From: Polytrichum commune
Taxonomy: Eukaryota > Streptophyta > Polytrichopsida > Polytrichales > Polytrichaceae
Length of the DNA stretch: 64,000 nucleotides
Reading direction: 5' to 3'
Assembly: GCA_950295325.1 (NCBI GenBank)
Contig: OX485806.1
Span: 9,114,001-9,178,000, forward strand
The notes under the pieces are model-generated. The model did no database searches. It worked only from the letters and a program-made list of their open reading frames with translations, and was not told the DNA's origin. The position numbers were made by a program, and so were the translations under genes. The number at the start of each line of letters is the position of its first letter. Within the stretch, counting starts at the first letter, position 1. Shown piece by piece: positions 1 through 11,395 of the stretch.

Positions 1-249
1 GATGACTAAATTCCTTTAAAAGAAGAGAAGCTTATCACTATAAACTACATGTTGACCCATATATGTGTTAACCATTATACATAATATATTATATAACATA
101 TGTTTGAGTATTAAACTTATTTTATGATAAATGATAAGAACATTGACAAGATACTATGAAAATTAACACATCGAAGTTTGAGTCCATATGAATGAATTAA
201 TATGTGATGAACTACTTACCACAATTGTTATTCGAATTGGAACTTCTTA

Positions 250-446
250 CTCTCTCGAAGATTCTTTGTGAGTTGTTGGATGTCATTACAAGTTGAAAGA
301 TTTGTCTCTCTTGAACAAACACTCAAGAGAGTAATGTAAGAATGATGTTCAAATCTTCTCGTCATCAAGAAACACTTTGTAGTAAAAGTGTTTTCTCTCT
401 CAAAGATTCTTTATGAGTTGTTGGATGTCATCACAAGTTGAGAGAT
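250..446. repeat. Diverged direct repeat, two ~53-bp units
   Basis: Two similar units lie at about 250-303 and 394-446. Both share the string GAGTTGTTGGATGTCAT followed by an ACAAGTTGA-type tail. The stretch between them has no coding signal. The rest of 1-980 is AT-rich spacer in which I see no gene. Confidence 0.7.
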
Positions 447-979
447 TAAACAATCGGAGAAGAATTGTCTAAATATGTAATATGTGATTAAGTAGAAGTA
501 AGATTGACGTTCTAATTACCCTATGTATGCTTATTATTGAGATCGTAATATTATATTATAAGTAGTAACACTTGAGCTTAAAAAGGAGAAAGACTCAAGA
601 CATGAGATCTTCTTCATTATTGTTATAAATTGTGAAAGTGACATATTAAAGAGTATGATTGATGTTTTATGAACTAAGAACTTTAAACTCTTATTGAATA
701 ACTAAGTTGCTATCAAATATTTATGATATTATATTTATATATGTTTTGAAGGGATTTGATATACCTCTTGAACCCTCTCTACCTTAATTGTTCTCACAAT
801 CAACGAGCCTTACGTTGAGAGTGAAAATAAGTGAGGATGAGATCGTTTTACTCCAAGGAACTATATTCAAATCATAAGGAGAAGAGAGGCTACTAATTTA
901 AGATCGAGCATATTAATTAGGCACGGTAGTTCTCAAGCGAATATAAATTTACATGATGTCGCATCGTGAGTCTTCTTAG

Positions 980-1407
980 CTAGTTTGCAAAGGAACGACC
1001 CACGGCGTCCATCACAGGGTTGGTTGTGAGGGAATACCGGAAAGTGGCCATATCAGGCCATCTTTCTCGGATGAGCCACTTCACCCTTGGAGGTAGGAAT
1101 ATAGGAGGTAGGAGTAGGAGTAAGCCTTAGATTTAGTGGTTCATCCGGAAGGCAAGTCCTGGAAGTGAGGATTTCCAACTAACCATCCGGAAACGGAAAG
1201 GCCATTCTGCCCGGTGGTTGATTTTCAAGCAGGGAAGGAGAGGAACAACCATCTTACACTTCACAGGGTCCCTGGAACGATACTCGGATCATCCGGACAC
1301 CCGGATTAAGCACTAAAAACGCTTAAACCGGATCCTTTGTCGATCCCGTGTTCCCACACTGTGTTTTCTGGTGGATTATTGTTATATGTGCCTGCATTCA
1401 TGAGAAC
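980..1407. other. GC-richer spacer next to the LINE 3' end
   Basis: This stretch is clearly less AT-rich than the DNA before it and lies just beyond the last stop of the minus-strand LINE remnant. It could be the LINE 3' untranslated region or an unrelated short element. I see no poly-T run marking a LINE tail on this strand and no open reading frame worth calling. Confidence 0.35.
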
Positions 1408-2373
1408 TTAACATCTTGATTTTTTTGATGCCACTATTAGTGTTCTTAATTCCCATATTGCCTTATTATGTCTTTTGGTTCTAAGGGCATGTATGTGGTG
1501 TTGTATGCACTTTAGGAGTAGGTGTAGCCATGTGTCGGGGTCTAGGGAGTTACATATGGGACATGTGATTGACGGGAAGGCTTCTCTACCGAAGAATAAT
1601 TATTTTTTGGCGTTCCCCATATATTGGCCATGTCTTAATTTTAGAAGGCATGTTTTTTGAGCATCCGTAATGTTTTTGTTCGTCCAAAATTTATTTGATA
1701 ATTCATTGTCTATTGTCTCATTGGCTATCCATTTATCTATGTTAGGGTATAGTATAGGAATTAATTCTAGGTTTATATTTTTATCGTATTTTATAAGATA
1801 TTTTTCAAGGAATCTAATGGGTCCTTTGTCCGGGGTTGAGTCCATTGATGGCCATTCATCTCTTTGGTAGTAGTATGGGGTTGAGTGGGCAAATTCATGT
1901 GATTGGGAGGCGTTGAGGCGTTCAATAGTTGTGCCTTCTTTAGCAAGTGCGTCGACTTCTTCGTTTCCCTTGATGTTTGCATGTGCTCTGACTTTATATA
2001 GTGTTGTGGGTTGCGTTTTGTGGATAAGGAACTTAACAATTTCTTCTAAAATGGTTTTATCTGGGTGGTTGTTATGTAGTGTAGGGTGTTTTATTTGGTT
2101 TTTTATCACATATAGGCCATTGAGGCAATCTGTGAAGATATGGGCGGGTTCATTTGGGAAGTCATTATTTATTATTGTAAGGGCGTGGTGTATGGCCATT
2201 AATTATGCTCTAAAAATATTTTGTAGGCCTACTAGCCTCATTGCAAGTTTGATATTTTTTTCTTGGTTGTATATGCCATAACCAACTTCTTCCCTTAGCC
2301 AAGTGTCTCCTACTTTTTTCGGTGGGTTGATGGATCTGTCCGTGTAGAAGCAATATTGGAGTGGGAATTTAAG
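1408..2373 (-). pseudogene. RNase H plus zinc-knuckle end of the LINE, broken by two stops
   Basis: The RNase H fold can be followed by its catalytic neighbourhoods. The first aspartate is in FYTDRS (usually TDGS). The second acidic site should be the glutamate of an FRAEL-type motif, but here that codon is TAA (2203-2205). The third is in IFTDCLNGL. The fourth is in the NEEVDALAKEG block. A second stop (1600-1602) falls after MGNAKK, and the CPIC zinc-knuckle follows in the same frame. In LINEs, RNase H removes the RNA strand after reverse transcription. This copy cannot encode an active enzyme. Confidence 0.75.
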
Positions 2374-4550
2374 GGGTGTTTCATTCTCGTAGTTTGGGAT
2401 TGGTGGAATTGTGTTATGATAGTGTATGTTTGGGCTTAAGTTTGTAAGGGCATTCCATTTTTTACTTATGTTAACTTCTATATTTTGTGGGGTAGGAGGG
2501 GCGATTTGTGTGGTTATGCGTTTTATGTCAAGGTTATTGCATATATTTTTCATTGTGTTAATTTGTTCAAGTGTACTGATGTTATTGTGTTGGTGGTGTA
2601 CGCATAGGATTCTTATAACAAGTGATTCTATTCGTGTTTGAGTGAGTTCCAATGGTTTAGTTGGTTCCTCGTATTTAGTGGTATCTGCTGGTATATGGGT
2701 GATTACATGTGTGTCTGGGAAGGGGCCTATGTGTGGGGTGGGGATCTGATACCAGTTTATGTCTGGGATGGTGAGTATTGTGATGGAATTTGGGTTATGT
2801 TTAGCTGCTAACCTAGCCCAGTGAATGGCTTCTTGGGCTTCTCTTTCATTGTGGGGTGGGCATAACATGTTTCGTGCCATTTATGTGAGAATGCAGTACC
2901 TATGGATCCAAAAAAAATATCTCTAGGAAATGGTGAGCAAAATTTCATTAGCTGAGTGGAGCATGTGACTGGTGAGGAGAAGTAGGAATGGGTAATATTA
3001 AAGGATGTTGTGATGTAGTCTAGTAATGCTTTGGGTAAGGCGTGGTGTGAGTTTTTGAGCGGGTCATTCTTTGGGATTATGTGTTTGTATCGTTGATATA
3101 GCCGTGTTATTTCTATTTCAAATGTTTGGGTGGGGGGTATTAGGTCGTGTGGTTGATGTAGCAGTCGGTTGTATTGGGTCCATAGCCATATGAGTCTATC
3201 ACAGGGAATGGTTATAAGGTGACTTCATGTTTCGTCATATATGTGGCCGTTGTCACCTTGTACTTGAATTTTGTTTGTATTAGTGTTGATATCTTTTTTC
3301 GGGTTGCATTCATGTGTAGATATATTTACAAGGTCTTGTATATTGTGTGTTTTTTCTTGGTAAAGTATGTGAGTATTGTATTTGTATTGTGTTGTATGAC
3401 TCTTGGAATGTTATAAGGGAATAATTCTCTTTGTGCAAGTTTTTTGCTATGAGTTGTACCATTGGGTAGTACCCATTGGGATAGATATGTGTATTGGGCT
3501 TTTATAATTTTATGTTTGTCTTTGGTTGGTACTATATAGTGGTCTATTATTGAGTGTATGGGGTATTTTGTTGGGTTATTTATTATGTGTGTTGGTGCGG
3601 GCGGGTTTAGTGGAAGTGGTGAATGCGTGTGGGTGTCATTGTTTAGAGGTTCTATGATATGTCTTGCTATAATGTATATTTGTTTTAGTGTGCGTGGTGG
3701 GTAATGGTTTTGGCATGGTTCTTGGCAATTTTCATTGCATCTTGGATGGCAAAATAATTGTTCTGCTATTTTTAGTGTTTGTTTTAGCGTATGTGTTGGT
3801 TTTTTGTAGTAGTTTATGTATTCGGTATGGGACATCATGTGTGTGCCATCTCTTAAAGTGAGTTGTTTTATGTCATATATGTTCTCTAAGAGTAATTTGT
3901 GTATGTGTTTTAGGTTTTGATTGGAAATTTTTTGTGGAGGTGATGTTGTGGATAGTTTGTGCCATTCTTTTTCGAGTGGTGTTGCTTCAAGAAGGAATGT
4001 TTCTATATGGCTTTTGAGGTGGGCTCCACCTACTGTTTTATAAGGTATATTGTTCTAGTGGTGGGTGATCGGTTGCAATCGTGGTGTTTGATTCTAGGTA
4101 TATTTTTTCCACCTCCATGTTTGGCAAGTATATAGTGTGTAAGACCTATGTAGATTGTTCCAAGTTTGCCTTTGTCATTTAGTGCGTTTCTGAGTTGTTC
4201 CCCAATACATATAAGATAGGCATTTTTAGTGAAAATGCTTCTATTCCAAACAACTCATGGGGTAATTAAGTGACCATATTTGGCGTGCATTTGGGAAGTC
4301 TGCATATTTTCTTTTGAATTGCTATGATTTTTTTATCTAGTTTTATGATTCCGGGCAGTGAGTATGGAACTACATAAAAATTTTATGCAATTCCGGCTCT
4401 GATTACTTCATGTAGTCCAAAAGATTCTCTAATTCCGGAGATGGAGTACTTCGTGTAGTCCAAAGTTGGGGCTATATTTTCTAGCACCCTTTCTAGTGTG
4501 GAGCCTATTAAGCGGATGTTGGGTCCTAGTGTTCTTCCAAAGGTGGATGC
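1408..4550 (-). mobile_element. Decayed, 5'-truncated LINE (non-LTR retrotransposon) remnant
   Basis: Read on the minus strand from about 4550 down to 1408, the order is: a stretch like the thumb end of a reverse transcriptase (motifs such as SLPGIIKLDKKI and HELFGIEAFSLKNAYL, about 4200-4400); a long region of unknown fold; an RNase H domain (about 2370-1925); and a terminal zinc-knuckle-like motif (CPIC, then HLLLKC, then RHNKAIWEL, about 1570-1440). The reverse transcriptase palm and fingers and any ORF1 are missing, so the copy is 5'-truncated as is usual for LINEs. It is dead: the frame changes at least twice (one one-base loss near 2850) and there are in-frame stops at 2203-2205 and 1600-1602. 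The final stop is at 1408-1410. No target-site duplication was identified. Confidence 0.75.
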
Positions 4551-4610
4551 ATCATGTGTACATTTACTCCCTTACACAGAGTTAAAGAAGAGGACTTGCC
4601 TTTAGATCTA

Positions 4611-4806
4611 TTACGGTCGAGTTCCCAAGTTTGCCTTTGACCCAACACGACAATGTTGGTGTGATGAGACCCCGGTCTTAGGGTACACGGGCATACATGC
4701 TTGTGATTGGCTGACCAAGCACACCAATATCTTAAAACCGATGGGGGAGAAAAGGAGGTTGGTGATCCCTGTGAATTTTCCACCTTTGTGGAGTATGGTT
4801 TCATAA
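4611..4806 (+). other. Short open segment of protein-like composition, unidentified
   Basis: On the plus strand, about 65 codons run open from just after a TAG to a TAA at 4804-4806. They are rich in Trp and Cys (for example RQCWCDETPVLGYTG, then DWLTKHTNILKPMG and PVNFPPLWSMVS). It has no ATG and lies next to the LINE truncation point. It could be the tail of a captured gene exon or of another transposon protein. I do not recognise it. Confidence 0.3.
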
Positions 4807-4848
4807 GTGTTTAATTAAGATGAATAACTAAATAAGGTTGAGATATCC

Positions 4849-5630
4849 ATAGTCGACCAGGTCCATGTAACCTCTCACTAGGGTCATATAATGCCGACAT
4901 GGATGAGATCTATATTTTTTGAGGCGTATGGAGTTAAGGTGTGAGGTTAAGGCAACCATAACCAACCATGTCCATTTTAACCGCTCACTAGGGTCATGTG
5001 ATACCGACATAGATGATATCTATATTGAATTCTATGTGTTGATGGCTTATGATGGATAACCCCCAAAAGATTATCGGCAATTGTCGTAGCCAAGGAGTAG
5101 GATGGAGATGAGCGGTTATGGGTTAACCTAAAGATCGACTATGTGTAACCTAAAATTTACACTTTGAAATTTGTAGCAATTTCCATATTCAAGATTTTCC
5201 TATATTAAAATAAAAGTGCATTCTCCTTAGAATCTATTTCTCTTGGCAAGATCAATAATTCTCTACTATTATTCCTCCTAAATAGATGCAAGCTATCTTA
5301 TTTTATTGGTTAAAGATGCCTCAAGCATATGTGGTGGTGGCTTGTAATTGATTACCCTCGTAAGAGTTTTGACAGTTGTCGTAGTGAAACAGTAACATGT
5401 AGATGAGCGGTTATGGATTAACCTATAAATTGACTACGTATTACCCTAACTTTAACGCTTTGAAATTTGTAATATTTTCCACATCCGTGGTAGAAGATTG
5501 ATTTTTTGGGATTCTTCTTAGAATTATTAGAATTTGTTTCTCTTCCCAAGAAAAATAATTCCCCGCTATCACTCCTCCTAAACGGATGCAAATTCTCTGA
5601 TTTGTATCGGTTATAGATGCCTCGACCTTA
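4849..5630. repeat. Local tandem duplications (about 108-bp and 296-bp periods)
   Basis: Two related units lie at about 4849-4915 and 4957-5028, sharing CTCACTAGGGTCAT and a GATATCTATAT-type end. A larger pair follows: about 5041-5330 repeats as about 5337-5630. Landmarks shared by the larger pair are GATGAGCGGTTATGG, CTTTGAAATTTGTA and ATTCCTCCTAAA versus ACTCCTCCTAAA. Divergence is roughly 20-25 percent by eye, so this is an old duplication. No coding signal. Confidence 0.75.
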
Positions 5631-5637
5631 AGGGTGC

Positions 5638-5750
5638 GCGTACCTTATTTGGTTCCTTCCCCACTTACGGCACTCGGATCTGAAGGAATGTTTAGTACTC
5701 ACAGCAAATATTTCCAAGCTATTCCAATGCTCGACCTCCTTGGTATCACA
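5638..5750 (+). repeat. ~110-bp direct repeat, left copy
   Basis: This begins with TTATTTGGTTCCTTCCCCAC and ends near ATCACATGA, directly before the Harbinger-like element. A matching copy directly follows that element (about 6994-7105). The two copies bracket the element. Confidence 0.7.
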
Positions 5751-5753
5751 TGA

Positions 5754-6995
5754 GGGCCACTTCACACATGGGACCGAGAGCCTGTGACCATTACACTTCA
5801 AGCACTCTCATTGGTGGAAAAAGGCGGAGCCGGTCCAAGTTCGCTACTTCACACTACGCTTGAGGGACCAACAGAGTATGTGAATGCAAGATGGATGTGA
5901 AGTCCACGTGGATTCCCACATGGCATCCAATGGATCATGTTCCATGGTCACTTGGACTATTTTCAAAAAACCACATCTTGGAGGTAGGCCTAACACAAAC
6001 CTGGGAGACCATGGCACTCCGAATGCTCATAATCATTTATATTTTTTATTTTATCATGCGTGAGGACCTGCATGAATAGGAATTCATTGAAATAGCATTT
6101 GGTTGAGGGCCCGGTCACATATGACTTCACACTACACTTGAGGGTCCATGTTTTTGGAGGTGTGTTGGGACCAGTGTTCAATATTTAAGTCTTCAACAAT
6201 TGTCAAATGCCATTTTTGCCATCAAAAAGGTTTTTTTTGGGGGGGGAGGTGCACTTCACAAAAATGTGCTCTGCAAAGTTTCCACCAATCTCAATGAAGG
6301 CCTCTCCAAAAAACCGCTTGTCACAAAATACAATGGCTGCAATTTTCAAATAAAAACATAGTTGGACTCCAATCTTGGCACTCTAGCACACACTTTTGAA
6401 TTCCCATACTCTTGCAATTTCGACTCTGCAACTTCAACTCAACATTGAGTGCAACTTCGGCTTGGCAAACACAACTATATGTGAACGTGGAATTTTCAAA
6501 TAGAATTGGATGAAGAGTAATCGCAAAAGTTGATTAAAACTTGAAGCATTGGATGCATTGATGCGAGTGTCATTATGTGGTCTTCTGACGGAAAATGTGC
6601 CTTGGGCTAGAATTTTGACACTTGGAAATCGACCAAAAACCAAAGGACTTTGCCTTTGGAGTTGGATGATGATTAAGTGCACTATGTAGGGAATCTAGAT
6701 AATTTTAGTCCATCATTTTAATGCATGTACTTCTTCATTATAGCGAGACATCATAGTATTTTCATATTCAATACAAATTGACCAATATCAAGTTTTTTTT
6801 TTTTTTTTGGTGAAGTGTTGGAAAAAAGTTTGAAAGTTTGAGTGAAGTGTGATTATTTTGAAGCCCTTCACATTGGAATGCATGTGCACACTTCAAACTT
6901 GAACACTTGTTGGGACGGCTTTACCTTTCAACACTTTCTTTTGGGCTCTCACAATTTCATGGTCACAGCTCTTGGCGCGTGTGTGAAAGCGGCCC
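5754..6995 (+). mobile_element. Harbinger-like non-autonomous DNA element (copy 1), interrupted by a hAT-like MITE
   Basis: The ends are inverted repeats: GGGCCACTTCACAC at the left and a matching GTGTGAAAGCGGCCC at the right, followed inward by GTGACCAT and ATGGTCAC. A second copy lies in reverse orientation at 47601-48099. Copy 1 is longer because a 737-bp element sits inside it at 6172-6908. Removing that insert and one 8-bp duplication leaves 497 bp, against 499 bp for copy 2. No transposase is encoded. The 3-bp duplication expected for this superfamily is clear in copy 2 but not here. Confidence 0.75.
6172..6908 (+). mobile_element. hAT-like MITE (copy 1), nested insertion
   Basis: The element begins CAGTGTTCAA and ends TTGAACACTT, a short inverted repeat of hAT type. 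It is flanked by a perfect 8-bp duplication, GTTGGGAC, at 6164-6171 and 6909-6916. A second copy in the opposite orientation lies at 50332-51071, also with a near-perfect 8-bp duplication. It has no coding capacity. It contains an 8-G run near 6239. Confidence 0.85.
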
Positions 6996-7105
6996 TTATT
7001 TGGTTCCTTCCCCACTCACGGCAGTCGGATCTGAAGGAACGTTTACCAGTCACACGGAATATCTCGAGGCTATTCCAATCCCGACCTCCTTTGTATCCTA
7101 TCACA
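6994..7105 (+). repeat. ~110-bp direct repeat, right copy
   Basis: This matches 5638-5750 from TTATTTGGTTCCTTCCCCAC through CTATTCCAATCCCGACCTCC, and then continues with a slightly longer TATCACATGA end. It begins at the right end of the Harbinger-like element. Confidence 0.7.
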
Positions 7106-7331
7106 TGACAATGTTGCTGCATGCACTGTATTAATAGCAACATCTGCCAGCAATATATTCTACAAGGAATATGAATAACTTATTAGTCTATCCACAAGTC
7201 GTGCACGTGATACACACCGGACACCTGTCAAGCATCTTATTGTAGCCATAAAGGATTTAACGAACTTTGAAAAGTAAAGGCTTACTATATATATGTGTGC
7301 GCGGTAGGTGAAGTTATGAAGCCTCGGGATC

Positions 7332-7530
7332 AATGTTCGGGGAGAACCGGCGGTTAGCTGCAAATGAACCGGTTGAGTTTGAGAAATAACCGATCATTTT
7401 AGAGGAATCTATAGAGAAATATACCCCAAATGAATGAAGCACAACCGGAAGATGTCAACATGTAACCGGTTGGATTTCGAATCACTAGGATCTTGACCGA
7501 CTATATATGTCCTAAAACTTCCCGGGCATT
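7332..7530 (+). mobile_element. Small MITE, family D copy 1
   Basis: This ~200-bp element carries several AACCGG motifs. The ends are AATGTTCGGGG and CCCGGGCATT. Related copies lie at 16757-16972 (reverse) and 31584-31810 (direct). The last copy interrupts an aldo-keto reductase exon copy, which shows that the family has moved. I saw no clear target duplication for this copy. Confidence 0.65.
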
Positions 7531-7639
7531 GTTTGGTATAGATGGAAGCTACTAGAGGTGGGCCCTTCGTGCCCTTGCCACACGTATCTCGAGCTCGAGT
7601 TGAAGCTTCCAAGTTCGTAACAAGGTTTAAGGAGGTATT

Positions 7640-9338
7640 AGAGTTGTCCGTAAAAGTAAAGCATATGAAATCATGGGGTTAGTCCCAAATCTTGAGATAA
7701 TGATAATTAACACAAAGTCACTCAACTTTTCTTAATGCTTAAATTATTAAACACAAAGAGTGGCAGTGGGCTATTAAAAACGGCTTTCTAGTTTGTTCTA
7801 CTAGGATGGGTGGACCAAGCTAGCCGTGCATAAGTGGTCCAAAATAGCGGATAGCATGTCCCGTCTGCGTACCATGTTTTAGATCCAAAGAATCTCGTAA
7901 GGTTTGAGAGGTGGAAGAGGAAGTCCCAAAACTTTCAACCAACTTTCAAAAAGGTTCCAATACATGATGAGCTAATGCGCTCTTAATAGAATTTTTTTCT
8001 CAAAGAAATATCAAACCCATGGTTTCCGTCCCTCTTTGAGAAACTTTATGGATAATTGTATTGTTCCTTGCTTTTCTAATTCTACGTATACCTATACGAC
8101 TTGCATCTACATTGGTGTGTGCAGTTAGGTTGTGGTTGGCTAAGGTTTCGCAACGTCTAAGGTAGAGGGTGCTAAAACCAACACCCCATCCAAAACCAAC
8201 ACCTATAAACGCTTCCCAATTGCTGACACTCTACAACCTTGAACCATACCTGGCAATGTAGGAGTGTCTAGGCCCACGGAGTGACGGTTTTAGATGCCAT
8301 TAGTGATGCCACCTCATAGCGGCCTTCGCTACCTTCATGTAGGGTAGGTAACGGGCTCCACTCTATCTCAGGTTGGTTCAAGGTGGGATTTGGGTGGCTT
8401 GTCAATGCCTATTCTAGCCACTCTATCACAACGCCAAGGAGGTAGGCCCACAAAGCATAAAAGGGTCATTTCCCAGGATGCAAGGGGGTTAGTTCCCGGG
8501 ATGCAAGGTGATGGTTTTGCAAGCGAACTGGATGGGATCATGGAGGTAGCCGTGTGGCTTTGCGTATCATTACTACTTGGGCTTAATTTCATGTAGTTTG
8601 GGTCTAGTACCCAAGTATGTTGTGTTGATTCTAGGCAATGAAGATGGGGGTCCTCATCATATGAGAGGTTGCCATACACAGAGCCTATGGATTAGAAGAT
8701 AGTAGTTTTGACTTTGAGTATTCATCAAATATTCAATTGAAACTAAATGTATTTTTTCTTTCTTGATACCTATGTTTAGCCCAAAGGCTAATATGATTAT
8801 ATATTTTACATATCAACCACATAGCCATATGTATGTGCAATAGCTTAAAGTGTTGGTTTAAGCACCTTCTACCTTACCTATCATCATTTTGAAGCTCAAA
8901 GCAACGGACTTTCACCCTTGTGAAACGCCAAAGTTTATTTATCATGTGGCTCTAAGATTATCACTTGGTGTAAGATGGCCCCGTGTCTAAGGGCTCTTGT
9001 TTTTTATCATGACTAAATATGGACTAATGGATTGTTGAATTTATTTCTATATGTTTAGGTACCCACAACTAAGATGATTCTAGTCTCAATAAGGGCGGCC
9101 ACGAGCACTTCAAAACCATATAGAAGTAATTATTTTTGACATTGATATAATTCAATACTTTGAATATAAGGGTTTAAATGCCAACATAGAGTAATACAAT
9201 AAGGATTATGATATTATGTGAGAAAATATGTGTGGGTTTTTCAACAATAAGAAGACAAACATTAATCTCTATGTGATATCTTTTAATAATATTCTAAATA
9301 TATGGGCAACCCAATGATTGAGGTAGATTAGCAATAAA

Positions 9339-9340
<2 letters not shown>
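7640..9340. other. Spacer with dispersed repeat fragments
   Basis: No gene seen. About 7880-8060 is a diverged copy of a repeat also found inside a receptor-kinase intron (about 27990-28175), with shared landmarks CCAACTTTCAAAA and CTCAAAGAA. About 8100-8690 has a moderately GC-rich, repeat-like texture. Short open frames here show no protein-like composition. Confidence 0.5.

Positions 9341-9342
<2 letters not shown>

Positions 9343-9374
<32 letters not shown>
9343..9374. repeat. (AT)n microsatellite
   Basis: About 16 uninterrupted AT dinucleotides. Confidence 0.95.
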
Positions 9375-9377
<3 letters not shown>

Positions 9378-11119
9378 TGTCCAATTTAATAAGAAGGATC
9401 CAAAGCCATATCATGCACAACCTCTCACCCAAATAATATACAAGCTCATCATGTGCACATGTTTTCCTCCTTTCTTTGAGATTACTAAAGAGGGACAAGG
9501 AGGATGTACTTGCCAACTTGCAACCCACCCTCTAAAATGAGCCCCATCCCACTCACCCGATGAACTCATATGAAATTTTATACTGGACGAGCTTACTTAG
9601 ATGTTGCGAATGCCCAACTTTAGGTTGTCTTATGCTAATGTGTCGACATTCAACATTGTTTTGAACATTTACTATCACAGTAATAAAGTACATGATTATT
9701 TTTACAGGTGGTTACCATACAAATTGATCAACAAAGTTATAAGTTTTGGTATTATGATTTTGACCCAAGATAATTTGATTGAGTAAAGAGACAACCTATT
9801 TGTGTAGGCAACCTCACTACATATAATCAAAATGTACACAACATTCTTTAGTGCATGCAAAATGAACTTAGTGAGCCCAAGAAATCCTATGCACATTATG
9901 CAATTATATCCTTGGAATGCGAATTTCCTCCTCCACTTACGCTAAAATTTATTGGTTTGGGCGGCAAGGGTTGTAGTATAGTGCCATGCTATAGAAACAT
10001 GGACACTCTCTTGCAATTGTGAATATTATGTAGGTAGAGTATTCAAGGGTGGTCAGTGATCCTAGAAATTTCTACTATTAGATTATGTTTTCAAATTAGT
10101 CTAAACCCTTAGCAGATTGTGCATGATTCCCATGAACTCATCCATTGTCCGTGAAAAAATTATGCATGGGTGGAGCTGAACACATATCTTATGTTTTATG
10201 GGACAAAGTAAAAAGTATTTGAAACCTTAAATGTGTGTAAGATGGTCTTTAGTATTCAACGCATGATGATTTGGTCTTTGTGTTGGAGCCAATGATGGTG
10301 TCCTACTTGTCATTTAATTGATCATAAATTGAATCACATTGATTGAGTTATATATAAGTATTTCATGAGATACATAGGATTTTTAACCATCCATGAAAAT
10401 TGAAGACAAAGCTTTAGGAGGTGATGGGTGATGTCAATAGCTAAGTATAGGAAGTTGGGAAGAAGTGATTGTGTTTTAGCAAGATGGGCAATCAAACATT
10501 AAACAATTTCACAAGTCTTGGGGTGTGCCGTACATTACTTAGGCAAACGTGGGAGGGGGAGGGGGTTATGTTATGGCACGAGGTGTTCTGCAAGTGTAGT
10601 GAATGACATAATCATTTGGCAAGCTAAGTTAGCCATACTCATGCCTTTGAAGCAACCTGATAGATTTTTTTCCTACTTAGGTGAGTTCTTGTTGTACCCT
10701 TGTTTTACCAACCTCGACGGAGGTGCACCTTGATATTTAGTTCACAAGCTTGCTTAGTTTGACATGTTCTTATAGCCTTGGTTTTTGGTTCTCCTTGAGT
10801 CATTACTTTGTTTCTAATTTTGCCATAAGATCCATTGAGTTAGGTCAATCTTTGGCGGAGTATCTTTTGAGAATGGGTCGTTTTGGAATTCATAAGTCAT
10901 AGTAATTTTGTGTTTGAAGACAAAATGTCATGCTTGGATACAATTTTTGACAAAAGTTTGGGTCAATTTGAATTTTGGAGGCATATGTACCATGAGCATT
11001 TATAGGTAAGGAATGTGGGTCTCATGTGGTCACTTTTCTTGGACACCATATTAGAGAGAGATATGGCAAGGCTTGTAGGTAAGAATGTTTAAAAATCAAC
11101 AAAAAAAATACATGTGTTA
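9375..11119. other. Spacer, nothing recognised
   Basis: AT-rich DNA with only short, composition-driven open frames. I see no gene, RNA gene or element boundary. Confidence 0.5.
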
Positions 11120-11395
11120 TGGGTAGATTGGACCTTGTGTTCAAAATTGTTCTAAGTTCAACTTGGAAGACAATAAGAAGGGCCTATGTGACTATTTGAA
11201 GAGATAGATAATCCTCATTTTGACCTCTTACATTTGCATCAAGTCATTTCCAATTTTGAAATTTGATTGATCACAATCTTCGTAAATCAAGCATGTTGAT
11301 AACACATGAGACAATTTTCAATTCAATCCAACGGCCAATGTTGTATGTGGCGCTGGAAGTGCGGCCTACAATAGGGCCACATACTGTATATCTCT
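11120..11395 (-). repeat. Dispersed repeat family J, diverged copy
   Basis: Read in reverse, this matches the repeat at 18680-19090 and 37790-38030: a block with GGCCGTTGGAT (compare GCCGTCGGATGAGA) and AATTGTCTCA. Internal parts are missing or diverged. Family members in the window are at about 11120-11395, 18680-19090, 37790-38030, 41930-42200 and 44240-44530. Confidence 0.6.

Noticed and set aside
8120-8690. Diverged relative of the solo LTR at 14443-15415
   Set aside because: A few short similarities (GAACCATAC.TGGCAA-type) are present but there are no matching ends or target duplication.
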